A stretch of DNA of 64,000 nucleotides from Serripes groenlandicus (Eukaryota; Mollusca; Bivalvia; Cardiida; Cardiidae): NCBI GenBank assembly GCA_031761405.1, contig JASEVX010000013.1, positions 52,081,956 to 52,145,955 of the forward strand, written 5' to 3'. The notes under the pieces are model-generated. The model worked only from the letters and a program-made list of their open reading frames with translations. It ran no database searches and was not told the DNA's origin. Both the position numbers and the translations under genes were made by a program. The first letter of the stretch is position 1. The number at the start of each line of letters is the position of its first letter. Positions 45,386 through 55,930 of this stretch are shown one piece after another.

Positions 45386-45631
45386 CTAATAATATGTCTT
45401 TTTGATATTAAGTTTTGATTCTATGAGCGTTTTCTCTGTATCGTAGGTTGACATGTCAATTGGCACAAAGCCAGAAATGTTCAGCTTTACTAGTCTGTCG
45501 TTCCACTTTGGATTGGTTGATATATCAAGTAACGCTGTTGTTATCTTACTTTTCAGGTCATTTGAAATGAAAATTATCCATCTGTTACCAGGGTATACGC
45601 AAATAATGCCTTCCCTTGTGAAAATTAATGA
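45386..45631 (-). other. unidentified open frame cut by a MITE
   Basis: The minus strand is open for about 80 codons down to a TAG at 45386, including IICVYPGNRWIIFISNDLKS and NPKWNDRLVKLNISGFVPID. No family is recognised. It is truncated upstream exactly where the TTAA MITE begins. The opposite strand is also open over this span, so coding is uncertain. It may be a gene fragment that the MITE landed in. Confidence 0.3.
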
Positions 45632-45862
45632 TTAACCCTTTCCCTCATATAAACGCTTTCGGACGCCTCTGCAGCAGACGTGCTTTTTGAAAACATAGTG
45701 ACAAAAGAAGATATTGCAGAAAACGTGCAATTTCTACTTATGCCACAATGTTTTCCACTTTTAGTCATAGGTCATCCATTCAATTATGGAGATTTTCTAT
45801 GTTTTGACAAAATACGTTCAAAGTCATCTGCTGCAGAATTGTCATATGAGGGAAAGGGTTAA
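45632..45862. mobile_element. foldback MITE, complete copy
   Basis: TTAACCCTTTCCC left, GAGGGAAAGGGTTAA right. Very similar to the copy at 161-388 (shared caatttctacttatgccaca loop side and caattatggagattttctat). Confidence 0.78.
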
Positions 45863-45949
45863 GGACATGTGAATACATTATTCATACCACTGTACTTGGA
45901 AAACCCATAGATCTTGTGAATTTTCATACATATCTTTGGAAGTGATTGG

Positions 45950-46328
45950 TTAACCTGTTTTAATATTTTCCACAAACAACAAATTTTCAGTAGATGACTT
46001 TGCCAGAGTAAGACAAACATTGTGGCAAAAGATGAAAATGCTCAATATATTTCTCATTTTACCATAATACAATGTAGTATCAAAAGTTGTCGACTGCAGG
46101 TGCATTAAAATACATCTTCATTTGAAGAACTGAATTGACTAAAAGTACATGTGGGAAAAGTATCCCTTTCCCCCATAGAAGCATTTTGGGGCATCTGCTG
46201 CAGATGAGCCACAATATTTTCAACTATTTCTAGTAATTATACCTTTGTTTATAGATATTTTCCGGGGTTCTGCAAAAATGTTTTCAAAGTCATCTGCTGC
46301 AAATTTGTTGTATGTGGTAAAGGGTTAA
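45950..46328. mobile_element. two adjacent foldback MITE remnants
   Basis: The first (45950-46160) keeps ttttccacaaacaacaaatt and gtcgactgcaggtgc. The second (46163-46328) keeps cctttcccccatagaagc and ends tgtggtaaagggttaa. Confidence 0.5.
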
Positions 46329-47317
46329 ACAAGAGGGCCATGATGGCCCTGGAATCGCTCACCTGATATTTTTTTTCACTTTAGCTATATAAGCCCCGCC
46401 ATCTGGCGGGCATAGTTTCCAACCAATCAACTTGGCTTGAAGGAATCTGATAGAGGGTCACCCTAGGAACATTTCTACAAAGTTATTTGAAAATCGGCCT
46501 GACACTTTTGGAGGAAAAATTTTAGATTTTTTAAGTTTTCACTATAGCCATAAAAGGCAAAATATCCCCGCCCCCTGGCGGCCATGTTTTTTGACTAATC
46601 AACATGGCTTGAAGGAATCTGATAGACGGTCATCCAAGGAACATTTCTACAAAATTATTTGAAAATCAGCCTATCACTTTTGGAGGAGAAGATTTTTTAA
46701 GTTTGCACTATAGCTATATAAGGCAAAATAGCACCCCCCCCCCTTTGGCGGCCATGATTTTCGACCAATCAACATGGCTTAAAGGAATCTGATAGAGGGT
46801 CATCCAAGGAACATTTCTACAAAATTATTTGAAAATCGGCCTGACACTTTTGGAGGTGAAGATTTTTTAAGTTTTCACTATAGCCATATAAGGCAAAAAA
46901 GCCCCCCCCCCTCCTGGCGGCCATGATTTTCGACCAATCAACATGGCTTAAAGGAATCTGATAGAGGGTCATCCAAGGAACATTTCTACAAAATTATTTG
47001 AAAATCGGCCTGACACTTTTGGAGGTGAAGATTTTTTAAGTTTTCACTATAGCCAAAATATGCCAACCAGTTTGGGAGAAGAAGAAGAATTTTGAAGTTT
47101 TTTTCGTTTCGTTGCCATAGAAACCATAATTCTGCATGGATCCCAAAAAATTTAAGGAATTCTGGTGAGGACATTGAGAGGATGCTTTCTGTGAAGTTTC
47201 ATCCCAGTTGACCCACTGGTTACAGAGGAGAAAATGTTGACGGACGATGCACGACGGACGACGGACATAGGGCGATCACAATAACTCACCTTGAGCACTT
47301 CGTGCACAGGTGAGCTA
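46329..47317 (+). mobile_element. Helitron-like element, CTCACCTG/CAGGTGAG type, complete
   Basis: 5' end acaagagggccatgatggcc (a hairpin), then tcgctcacctg. Four 166-bp units follow, then gacgatgcacgacggacgac, and a 3' hairpin gagcacttcgtgc followed by acaggtgagctaa. 5' GCTCACCTG is exactly complementary to 3' CAGGTGAGC. No Rep-helicase gene is present. Assignment to Helitron2/Helentron-type non-autonomous elements is inference from the 3' hairpin plus CTAA and the subterminal inverted repeat. Confidence 0.78.
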
Positions 47318-47320
47318 AAA

Positions 47321-47599
47321 ACAAGAGGCCCATGAGGGCCTATGCTCTACTGGTATGGTTATTTGGTCATTTTCAATCCAGAGCATGTATGTAAGGTGAA
47401 GATCGGATAGTAAATGGAGGCTCTTTTGTGTATTATAGGAATTTTGACAATTTCAAGGGCCATAATCCAGTCTTGCATTGGCAGTGAAGATCGGATAGTA
47501 AATCAAGGCTCTATTGTGTTCACAAGCTGTATTATAGCAATTTTGACAATTTCAAGGGCCATAATCCAGTCATGCAAGGGCACATCTGGCTGGTTTTCA
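47321..47599 (+). mobile_element. Helitron-like element, CTCTACTGG type, 5' part
   Basis: Starts aacaagaggcccatgagggc, then tgctctactgg. Body units contain agggccataatccagtcatg. It begins directly after the CTAA of the previous element and is cut off by the next start at 47600. Confidence 0.7.
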
Positions 47600-48858
47600 A
47601 ACAAGAGGCCCAAGAGGGCCAGTATCGCTCCACGGCCATAAGGCAAAAATAAAATCTCCAAACAGCCCTGCCCCCTGGTGGCTATTTTTTTTACGGCTTA
47701 AAGGAATCTTGTAGAGTGTCACCCAAGGAATGTTTCTGCAAAATTATTTGAAAATCGGCCTGACACTTTCGGAGGAGAGGATATTTTAAGTTTTCACTAT
47801 AGCCATATAAGGCAAAATAGCCCCACCCCCTGGCAGCCATATTTTTCAACCAATCAACATGGCTTAAGGGAATCTGATAGTGGATAAGCATAGGAACATT
47901 TCTACAAAATTTTTTGAACATCAGCCAAACACTTTCGGAGGAGAAGATTTTTTAAGTTTTCACTATGGTCATATAAAGCAAAATAGCCCCGCCCTCTGGC
48001 GGCCATGTTTTTCGATCAATCAACATGGCTTGAAGGAATCTGATAGAGGGTCACTCAATGAACATTTCTACAAAATTATTTGAAAATCGGCTGAACACTT
48101 TCGGAGAAGAAGATTTTTTTTAATTTTCACTATAGCTATAAAGGCAAAATAGCCCCGCCCCCTGGCGGCCATGTTTTTCAACCAATGAACATTTCTTGAA
48201 GGAATCTAATAAAGGGTCACCCAAGGAACATTTCTGCAAAATTATTTGAAAATCGGCCTGACACTTTTGGAGGAGGAGATTTTTAAAGTTTTCTCTTTAG
48301 CCATATAGGCAAAATAGCCCCGCCCTGTGACGGCCATGTTTTTTTAGCAATCAACATGGCTTGAAGGAATCTGATAGAGGGTCACCCATGGAACATTTCT
48401 ACAAAATTATTCGAAAATCTGCTGAACACTTTTGGAGAAGAAGATTTTTTAAGTTTTCACTATAGCTATATAAGGCAAAATAGCCCCGCCCCCTGGCGGC
48501 CATGTTTTTCACCCAATCAACATTTCTTGAAGGAATCTTATAAAGGGTCACCCAAGGAACATTTCTGCAAAATTATTTGAAAATCGGCCTAACACTTTCG
48601 GAGAAGACGATTTTTTAAGTTTTCACTATTTTTTTCTTTTGGTTGTCATGGAAACCAGAATCATGGATGGATCAAAAAAATTTGAAGGAATTTAAGAGAG
48701 GACATTGAGAGGATGCTTCCTATGATGTTTCAACCAAATTGGCCAAGTGGTTAAGGAGAAGAAAAGGTTTAAAGGAAAAAGTTAACGCATGCACAGACGC
48801 ACGCACGCCGGACAATTCGCCATAACATAAGCTCGACTGGCTTTCAGCCAGTGGAGCT
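47600..48858 (+). mobile_element. Helitron-like element, CTCCAC/GTGGAG type, complete
   Basis: Starts aacaagaggcccaagagggc, then tatcgctccac. Six 166-bp units, then gcatgcacagacgcacgcac, then hairpin actggctttcagccagt and GGAGCTAA. 5' GCTCCAC is exactly complementary to 3' GTGGAGC. Confidence 0.78.
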
Positions 48859-49899
48859 AAACAAGAGGGCCATGATGGCCCTGGAATCGCTCACCTGATT
48901 TTTTTTTTTCACTTTAGCTATATAAGCCCCGCCCCCTGGCAGCCAAAGTTTCCGACCAATCAACTTGGTTTGAAGGAATCTGATAGAGGGTCACCCTAGG
49001 AACATTTCTACAAAATTATTTGAAAATCGGCCAGACACTTTTGGAGGAGAAGATTTTTTAAGTTTTCACTATAGCCATATAATGCAAAATAGCCCTGCCC
49101 ACTGGAGGCCATGTTTTTTGAACAATCAACATGGCTTGAAGGAATCTGAAAGTGGGTCATCCAAGGAACATTTCTACAAAATTATTTGAAAATCGGCCTG
49201 ACACTTTCGGAGAAGAAGATGTTTTAAGTTTTCACTGTAGCCATAAAAGGCAAAATAGCCCCGCTCCCTGGCGGCCATGTTTTTTAACCAATCAACATGC
49301 CATGAAGGATTCTGATAGAGGATCACCCAAGGAACATTTCTACAAAATTATTTGAAAATCGGCCTGACACTTTTGGAGGAGAAGATTTTTTAAGTTTGCA
49401 CTATAGCCATATAAGGCAAAAAAGCCCCACCCCCCCTGGCGGCCATGTTTTTCGACCAATCAACATGGCTTGAAGGAATCTGATAGAGGGTCACCCAAGG
49501 AACATTTCTACAAAATTATTTGAAAATCGGCCTGACATTTTTGGAGGAGAAGATTTTTTAAGTTTTCACTATAGCCATATAAGGCAAAATAGCCCAGCCC
49601 CCCCTGGCGGCCATGTTTTTCGATCAATCAACATGGCTTGAAGGAATCTGATAGAGGGTCATCTAAGGAACATTTCTACAAAATTATTTGAAAATCTGCC
49701 AACCAGTTTGGGAGAAGAAACCAGAATTCTGCATGGATCCCAAAAATTTGAAGGAATTCTGGTGAGGTCATCGAGAGGATGCTTTCTGTGAAGTTTCATC
49801 CCAATTGACCCACTGGTTACTGAGGAGAAGAAGTTGACGGACGACGGACAAAAGGCGATCACAATAACTCACCTTGAGCAAAGCTCAGGTGAGCTAAAA
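48859..49899 (+). mobile_element. Helitron-like element, CTCACCTG/CAGGTGAG type, complete
   Basis: Starts aacaagagggccatgatggc directly after the previous GAGCTAA. Five 166-bp units, then gacggacgacggac, then a short hairpin gagcaaagctc and AGGTGAGCTAA at 49886-49896. Confidence 0.78.
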
Positions 49900-50548
49900 A
49901 GGAACCAAGCTCTCATCAATATTTAACTACTTTGGTGAAGATCAGATAGAAAATGGAGGCTCTATTGCGTTCACAAGCTGTATTATAGCAATTTTGACAA
50001 CTTCAAGGGCCATAATCCAGTCATGCAAGGGCACATCTGGCTGGTTTTCAAACAAGAGGCCCAAGTTTACGAAAGGAACCAAGCTCTCATCAATATTTAA
50101 CTACTATCTGAGTTTGGTGAAGATTAGTTAGTAAATGGAGCCTCTATTGTGTTCACAAGCTCAATTATAGCAATTTTGACAATTTCAAGGGCCATAATCC
50201 AGTCTTGCATGGGCGGATCTGGCTGGTTTGCGAAAGGAACCGAGCTTTCATGGATATCTAACTACTGTATAGGTTTGATTGAGATACAATCAAAACTGAA
50301 GACATTATCGCGTTCACAAGCTCTATTATAGCAATTCTGACAATTTCAAGGGCCATAATCCAGTCTTGCATGGGCGTATCTGGCTGGTTTGCAAAAGGAA
50401 CAGAGCTCTTATGGATATCTAACTACTGTATAAGTTTGATTGAGATACAATCAAAACTGAAGACTGTATCGCGTTCACAAGCAATTGTTTACGGACGGAC
50501 ACCACACCACGGCATAAGCTCTTCTGGCCTTTGGCCAGTAGAGCTAAA
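49900..50548 (+). mobile_element. Helitron-like element(s), CTCTACTGG/CCAGTAGAG type
   Basis: 160-182-bp units (cataatccag at 50011, 50193 and 50354) end in acggacggacaccac, hairpin ctggcctttggccag and TAGAGCTAA. An embedded aacaagaggcccaag at 50051 marks a truncated second start. Confidence 0.72.
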
Positions 50549-50559
50549 AACTAGAAGTG

Positions 50560-51068
50560 TGAGTGAACTCACAAAAGGATACCCCCGTCACACACTACAG
50601 TTTATATTGTTAAAGTGAACAACCATTTCCATACAGGGGAATGCATGGAGAAGAACCAATTTTGCATTCCCCTGAAAGGCAGATTAGGCCATATGTCAAT
50701 TATTTCCCTTGAAATATTTCCAAACGGGATAATATTACTTCATGCTCATCCTCAGGTTGTGTACTGCAACTGTGTTAAGTTTCATCAGTATCGGTCCAGC
50801 CGTTCAGGAGGAGTTGCACTTACGAGACCTGTCACCACATATTGCAATATTGGACTAAGTAATGGCAATTATCTCCCTTGAAATATTGCTGACTGGGATA
50901 ATCTGACTGCATGCACATCCTTAGGTTGTGCAACTGTGTAAAGTTTCATCAGAATCGGTCCAGCCGTTAAGGCGGAGTTGTGCTTACAAGACATATGGAT
51001 AGACAGAAGGACGTACAGGGTGATTCCTATATACCCCCCCAAAACATTGTTTGCGGGGGGAGTAAAAA
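50560..51068 (+). mobile_element. element with two 168-bp units and a C7/G6 terminal hairpin
   Basis: atctcccttgaaatattgc near 50869 follows a similar block near 50701 (168 bp). Both units carry aagtttcatcag and cggtccagccgtt. It ends tacccccccaaaacattgtt then tgcggggggagta, a hairpin. gacagaaggacg precedes it. Confidence 0.65.
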
Positions 51069-51574
51069 CTCTCTTTACCTGATAAGCGATTGTTAAGCAC
51101 AACAGGATAGGTGGGTAGAGGGCCTAGTGATAAGAAGACCTTGAGATCCGCCTCTTTCTCCGGATACCTTCAGTCAAATGTAGTGACAGGAGGCTACTGT
51201 CAATTCACCAAAGAAATATTTATGTGAAAGTATTTGTAATTATTTATTGTTTTTGAGATAATATTCGTAAAGTTTACAGTTTGAGTATAAAGGGTGTAAA
51301 TCAACAAAAAGTGAGGAAGAAATCAAACAAATCTATTGCAGACAACTTTGAATATATCTAGGCAGAAACATGGAAACTCTCTATAAATTGTAGCATAATT
51401 AAGGAATATAATAGGAAACATTGTGGTAAACAAGTATGGTACTCCTAGCTTTCAATCTTTTGGTAGTATACTATGTTGACCAATATAATTGATTAAACTG
51501 TATACATTCTCAGGCAGATCTTGACCTACAACGTTCGCAAATTCGTTTTCAAGTCTTTCATACTGGCACAAGAT

Positions 51575-51767
51575 TATGCTTTCCCACACACAGTAATTCT
51601 GCAGCAGATGACCTTGAAAATATCTAGGAAAAAATTTCTATACATGAAAGTAGAACTATTGAAAAGGGTAGAAAGCATTGTGGCAAAGGGAGAAATTTCT
51701 CATTATTTGACAAAATGTTTTCAGTAGGCAAAGGCATCAAAATGTGTATGTATGTGGGAAAGGGTTA
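51575..51767. mobile_element. foldback MITE copy
   Basis: tttcccacacacagtaattc and tgcagcagatgaccttg left; tatgtgggaaagggttaa right. Confidence 0.55.
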
Positions 51768-51787
51768 ATATTGCAATAACCACTTAC

Positions 51788-51933
51788 CTGTTTCGAACAT
51801 GTCACTAAAGAAAGATGTGTCAAAACCCGTCTTCTTCAAATGTTCTATAACCAGCAGACACCCTGACGAGGATGTTTCAGCATTGTACCCAAATGAACGA
51901 CCTCTCAAATCATGGAGCTTTTCAAACTTGTTC
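51788..51933 (-). CDS. unidentified exon with consensus splice sites
   Basis: Acceptor ttatttctctttttcag-like (tctcttttcag) and donor ACAG|GTAAGT bound 146 bp on the minus strand. Only one frame is open: NKFEKLHDLRGRSFGYNAET, then SGCLLVIEHLKKTG, then FDTSFFSDMFET. I do not recognise the family. It is predicted alpha/beta-like with no obvious motif. It enters with one base and leaves with one base over. No partner exon was found nearby, and the span between it and the next minus-strand exon (56545) is filled by MITEs and a hAT remnant. It could belong to a gene spread over a much larger region. Confidence 0.5.
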
Positions 51934-51964
51934 CTGAAAAGAGAAATAATTTTATACATTGCTC

Positions 51965-52110
51965 CATTATGCTTTTCCTTTCCCATATAGAGCAAATCTG
52001 CAGCAGGCCACCTTGAAAACATTAAGGCAGAACTATGAAACATCTCTATAGTATAAATGAAAATATGATTATTGAACATGGTTGAAAAAAGTGTTGGAAA
52101 GGGAGGAACA
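51965..52110. mobile_element. foldback MITE, left half
   Basis: tttcccatatagagcaaatc and tgcagcaggccaccttgaaa, with no right arm. It lies just beyond the acceptor of the minus-strand exon. Confidence 0.5.
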
Positions 52111-52289
52111 ATTTAAAAAATGTAAGTAGTTTACATGTAATAATAAAAAAAAAAATCAGATGTTTTTCAAAGCAAATAACTTAAGAAGATGCTATTTTAA
52201 AATTAGAAAATTATGTATTGAACAAAATGAATATTTTAATAATCCTTAACGATTGTTTGATAGTTATGTTGCATGTATATTAATATGTA

Positions 52290-52425
52290 TTGACTACTTG
52301 TGTATTGGTCATGAATGTATATTGCTGTGTGTCTTTGCCATATTTCACTTAAAGTTGTTTGTAAATGGCCAAAGGCATTATTTTATGCCGATTGCTAATA
52401 AAGTTGAATTGAATTGAAAAATTGT
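52290..52425 (+). mobile_element. possible LINE 3' tail
   Basis: Ends aataaagttgaattgaattg, a polyadenylation-like hexamer followed by a short tandem motif, as in CR1/L2-type 3' ends. No coding part is attached. Confidence 0.35.
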
Positions 52426-52439
52426 TAATAGTATCGTAA

Positions 52440-53045
52440 ATTTAACATTAATTTATATGGGTGTATTTCATTTGTCGCGGCTCCAATCTCAGCTGGTAAA
52501 TTAGTGACGTCATTTATTTGAGCCCTGTGTTTTTCACACGACAAACAGTTATAGGGCTAACGCAAGTCGGTTGCAACTACAGCCTGTTCCAGTGGAAATA
52601 ACAACCGTTTTCATATAACCATAGAGTCCAAACTTCTTTCCATAGACCTTTAAAACCCTTGTCTTCACCTCTCTGTGAATTACACACACTTTTAATAAAC
52701 TTCATCAATGCATGGTAGAAACACTGATATCGATAAAACCCTTTGTTTGAGTTTCGCGCTTTTATTTTTTATAGATTAAAACAAATATTAAGAAATTTGG
52801 ACTAGTTAGTTTGTTTGGCTTATTTGGATTTATAAAATCAGGTTTGTGCATTATTATCTTAGTGTATCATTATCCAGTTTTACATCGAGAACCATGTTTT
52901 TTTTGGTTTTTTTGCCGAAATTTTTATAAAGTCGACCCCCCGACTTATGGCTGGGAGTAACCTCAAAACCACCGAAATTGGGGTCAAAGTGGACCCTCGA
53001 CTTATGGCCGAAGTCGACTTATGGCCGCGGATATACGGTACATGT
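52440..53045. other. no gene; possible DNA-transposon end
   Basis: A perfect CRE-like octamer TGACGTCA lies at 52505-52512. Near 52935-53035 the phrase cgacttatggc recurs three times, ending gcggatatacggta, and may be the tip of a DNA transposon. No exon seen. Confidence 0.35.
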
Positions 53046-53274
53046 TAACCCTTTTCCTCATACGACAATTCTGCAGTAGACGACTTTGAACATATTTTGA
53101 CAAAAAATGGAAAATCTCTATAATTGAATGGATAACCTATGACTAAAAGAGGAAAACATTATGGCAAAAGGAGAAATTGCTTGTTTTGAGCAATTTCTTC
53201 TTTTGTCACTATGTTTTCAAAATGCCGCCTGCTGCAGAGGCATCAGAAAGCTTCTATATGAGGGAAAGGGTTAA
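53046..53274. mobile_element. foldback MITE, complete copy
   Basis: TTAACCCTTTTCC left, GAGGGAAAGGGTTAA right. The central hairpin is almost intact (aaaggagaaattgcttgttt and gagcaatttcttcttt). Confidence 0.75.
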
Positions 53275-53324
53275 TCATTATATAATCAAGAAATTTTACA
53301 CAACATTTCTTTACTCAATAATAA

Positions 53325-53549
53325 TGCTTTATTTAACCACATACAGACACTGACACCTCTGCAGTAGACGACTTTGGAAATCATTGAGGCAAGAGGAAAA
53401 ATTGCTCATAATGAGCAATTTCTCCTTTTGTCACTATGTTTTCAACCCTATTCAATGATTATACTTTCATTTAAAAACATTTTAGATATTTTTGCATAAT
53501 GTGTTCAAAGTCGTCTGCTGCAGATTTTGTATGTGGGAAAGGGTTAAAG
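53325..53549. mobile_element. foldback MITE copy
   Basis: Left tip weakened (atttaaccacatacagacac). Hairpin gctcataatgagcaatttct intact. Right end gtcgtctgctgcagattttg, then gtgggaaagggttaa. Confidence 0.68.
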
Positions 53550-54173
53550 AGGGTAACTCAGTAACACTATTCTTCTCTATGGCCCTCAACATTAACAAAC
53601 TATGCTTGCAATTTACTGTGTGTTTCATTTATCAGCACATAGTTTTCAAACCAGAAATCACTAAAAGTAGCATATACGGTAAACAGGTAACAACTCTAGA
53701 TAAATTATATTTTTCTGTCTGAAACAGACTTGAAGATTTATGGTTGACCCCTTCCATGACATAGAGGACCTTTAACTTGTCTACAGCAGTTGACATATAA
53801 GGTAAATTGTTGTCATTGGTCAACCATTTCCCGCAGGTAGTTGAATCTACATCAGGCAACTTTTAAAAATATTGTAGTTATAGGAAAATAATTGTAATAC
53901 AGGGTTCAACATTAACTTTTTTAGTTACTGGACCAGTGGTCCAGTAAGTTTTGGAATGCACTAGACCTGACCTTATCTCAACATGACCAGCCAATGAATG
54001 TTATCAATGATGTAATACATCAAGAAAGGATTAATTTTGTAAATCTTCAGTTTGTAGTGTATATTTGGATTGATATTCAAATTACAGTAAAAGTTTTTAA
54101 ACACAAATGATACAGTACTTTTTTCTGATTCTTGTAATTTTTCTGAAGTTAGAACATCATATAATAATAAATA

Positions 54174-54273
54174 TTAACCTTTTCCCACATACAGACGCTT
54201 TCTGACACCTCTGCAGGACTGCAGCAGACGACTTTTGAAAACATTGTGGTAAAAGAAGAAATTGCTCATCTGA
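54174..54273. mobile_element. half a foldback MITE inside the hAT remnant
   Basis: ttaaccttttcccacataca through aaaagaagaaattgctcat, i.e. one arm up to the hairpin apex. The next base on the right belongs to the transposase exon. Confidence 0.65.
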
Positions 54274-54565
54274 TGGGAAGAAGATTCATTGTATCCCTTA
54301 ATGTTATCAATTCGGAAATTATTTGTTCCGTCAATGAATGGCCCACATTGTTCATAGTCTCTGCAAACTTTGCAGTACATAACGGTTTTTTCAGCTTCAT
54401 AATCGAGCCATTTAAACTCATCTTTCCATTTACTACAAAATACTCGTTTTCGTTTCGTCTGCTCATACAGCTTCTTAGAATCTTTCTTTTCTTTCTTTTA
54501 TTGATACTATCGCTGTCATCATTTTTATTGGAAGAAAATCCGAATTGAAACAGTTTCTTCGACAT
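54274..54565 (-). pseudogene. hAT transposase N-terminus with TTF-type zinc finger
   Basis: An ATG at 54565 opens MSKKLFQFGFSSNKNDD, then Lys/Arg-rich sequence. After a frame change the text reads WKDEFKWLDYEAEKTVMYCK, then VCRDYEQCGPFIDGTNNFRI and NIKGYNESSSH. The order WxxxFxWL, CKxCR, GTNxFRxDxIKxH/YxxSxxH is that of the TTF-type zinc finger at the start of KIAA1586/ZMYM-like hAT proteins (family knowledge). The downstream RNase-H-like core is missing; a half MITE is fused at the 3' end. Non-functional. Confidence 0.7.
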
Positions 54566-54579
54566 TATGAAGAATTTAT

Positions 54580-54955
54580 GATCAGCTGCTACTGTAAACA
54601 ATGTAAATATACCGGAAATTGGTCTAAACTATTGTCGTAAATTTTAAGATGCCATATCAATGAATCGGCTAAATATAAAGCTAGCATTCGTGTTTATACT
54701 TGAATCAAACATTTTAAAATACTATAAATAAGACTAATGTTGCGTAAACATGCAGAGAAAAAATAAGATTACAAATTAAAATTGATTTTTACAACGAATG
54801 TTTAAAAGAGAATTCGCAACTTTTCGGACATTTCAATATCGGCTGCTAACGATTAAATTGGGATCCCAAAAATTACGACAATAGTTTAGAACAATTTCCG
54901 GTATGTTTACATTGGTTTTTGCAGCCGATATTGAAATGTCCGAAAAGACCTGGAT
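54580..54955. repeat. inverted duplications beside the transposase start
   Basis: accggaaattggtctaaact near 54611 is inverted near 54890 (agtttagaacaatttccggt). acatttcaatatcggctgc near 54828 is inverted near 54922. The second pair, about 110 bp apart, can form a hairpin. Confidence 0.7.
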
Positions 54956-55199
54956 TTTCCAATAAACATTCGAGAGAAGAGAATCGGCAGTCAATATTTT
55001 GAACCGTAAATCTATCGGATCCTTTGATTTGTTTGACAACAAATTTAGGCCGATATTGACGGAATTAGAACACGACCAGTCGGTCTTCCCAGATGCTAAT
55101 GTAGCTAGACCGGACCAATGAACTACTAGTGAATGTCGTTCGGTCGTGCGTTAATGTCAAACCCTGTAATAGGAAAATATTGTAGCAATAGGAGAATGT

Positions 55200-55930
55200 C
55201 ATAATATTTTGGCTTAGATATCATTTAGATAAACATTCTCATCAAATGTCAAGCTGCTGTAGCAAAAAATGTCCTCTACGGAGTTAATAATATTTGCCTT
55301 CAATTTGGCCTAGTGACCTAGTTTTTGACCTAATATGACCCATATTCAAACTTGACTTAGATATCTTTAAGACAACCATTCTGATAAAACCAGGCATGAC
55401 CCATATTCGAACTTGGCCTAGATATCATCCAGCTTAACATTCTGACCCAATTTCAAGCTGCTTAAGCAAAGAATGTGGCTTCTATAGTGTTAAGAAGATT
55501 TCCTTTCAATTTGGCTTAGTGACTTAGTTTTTGACCCAATATGAACCATATTCGAACTTGACCTAGACATTTTTAAGACAAACATTCTGACAAAATTTCA
55601 TACTGCTGAAGTAAAACTTGCGGCCTCCGGAGTGTTAAAAAGATTTTCCTTCAATTTGACCTAGTGACCTACTTTTTGACCCGACATGACCCATGTTCGA
55701 ACTTGACTCACATATCATCAAGACAAACATTCTGATAAAGTTTTAATATTCTCAAGTTGAAAATGTGGCCTCATTAACAAGATTTCACTTCAATTTGACC
55801 TAGTGACCTAGTTTTTGGACCTCATTGGCCCAGTTTCGAACGTGTCCAATATTTGATAGAGATGAATGTTCTGATAAACTTTCATGAACATTGGATGCAA
55901 AATGTAGCCTGTAAGTGTTAACAAGCGCAA
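55200..55930 (+). mobile_element. Helitron-like body, 145-bp units, no ends
   Basis: cctagtgacctagtttttga units at 55308, 55514 (cttagtgac), 55659 and 55798. It stops at cattaacaagcgcaaatgct-like text near 55925 with no terminal hairpin. Confidence 0.65.

Larger units (their letters stand above)
53900..55166 (-). mobile_element. hAT-like DNA transposon, internally deleted, 5-bp target duplication
   Basis: The left end CAGGGTTCAACATTAAC matches the inverse of the right end (GTTAATGTCAAACCCTG) at 15 of 17 positions. The flanks are taata at 53895-53899 and 55167-55171. The left subterminal region has a perfect palindrome, ttactggaccagtggtcca plus gtaa. Inside, a minus-strand N-terminal transposase exon survives; the catalytic region is gone. 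CAGGG ends fit hAT; classic hAT duplicates 8 bp, and lineages with 5-bp duplications are known (memory). Confidence 0.72.

Noticed and set aside
52505..52512. TGACGTCA as a functional CRE promoter element
   Set aside because: An 8-bp palindrome alone is weak evidence; no transcription start or first exon could be tied to it.
54246..54548. 100-residue hydrophobic frame on the plus strand
   Set aside because: Antisense of the hAT TTF-finger exon.
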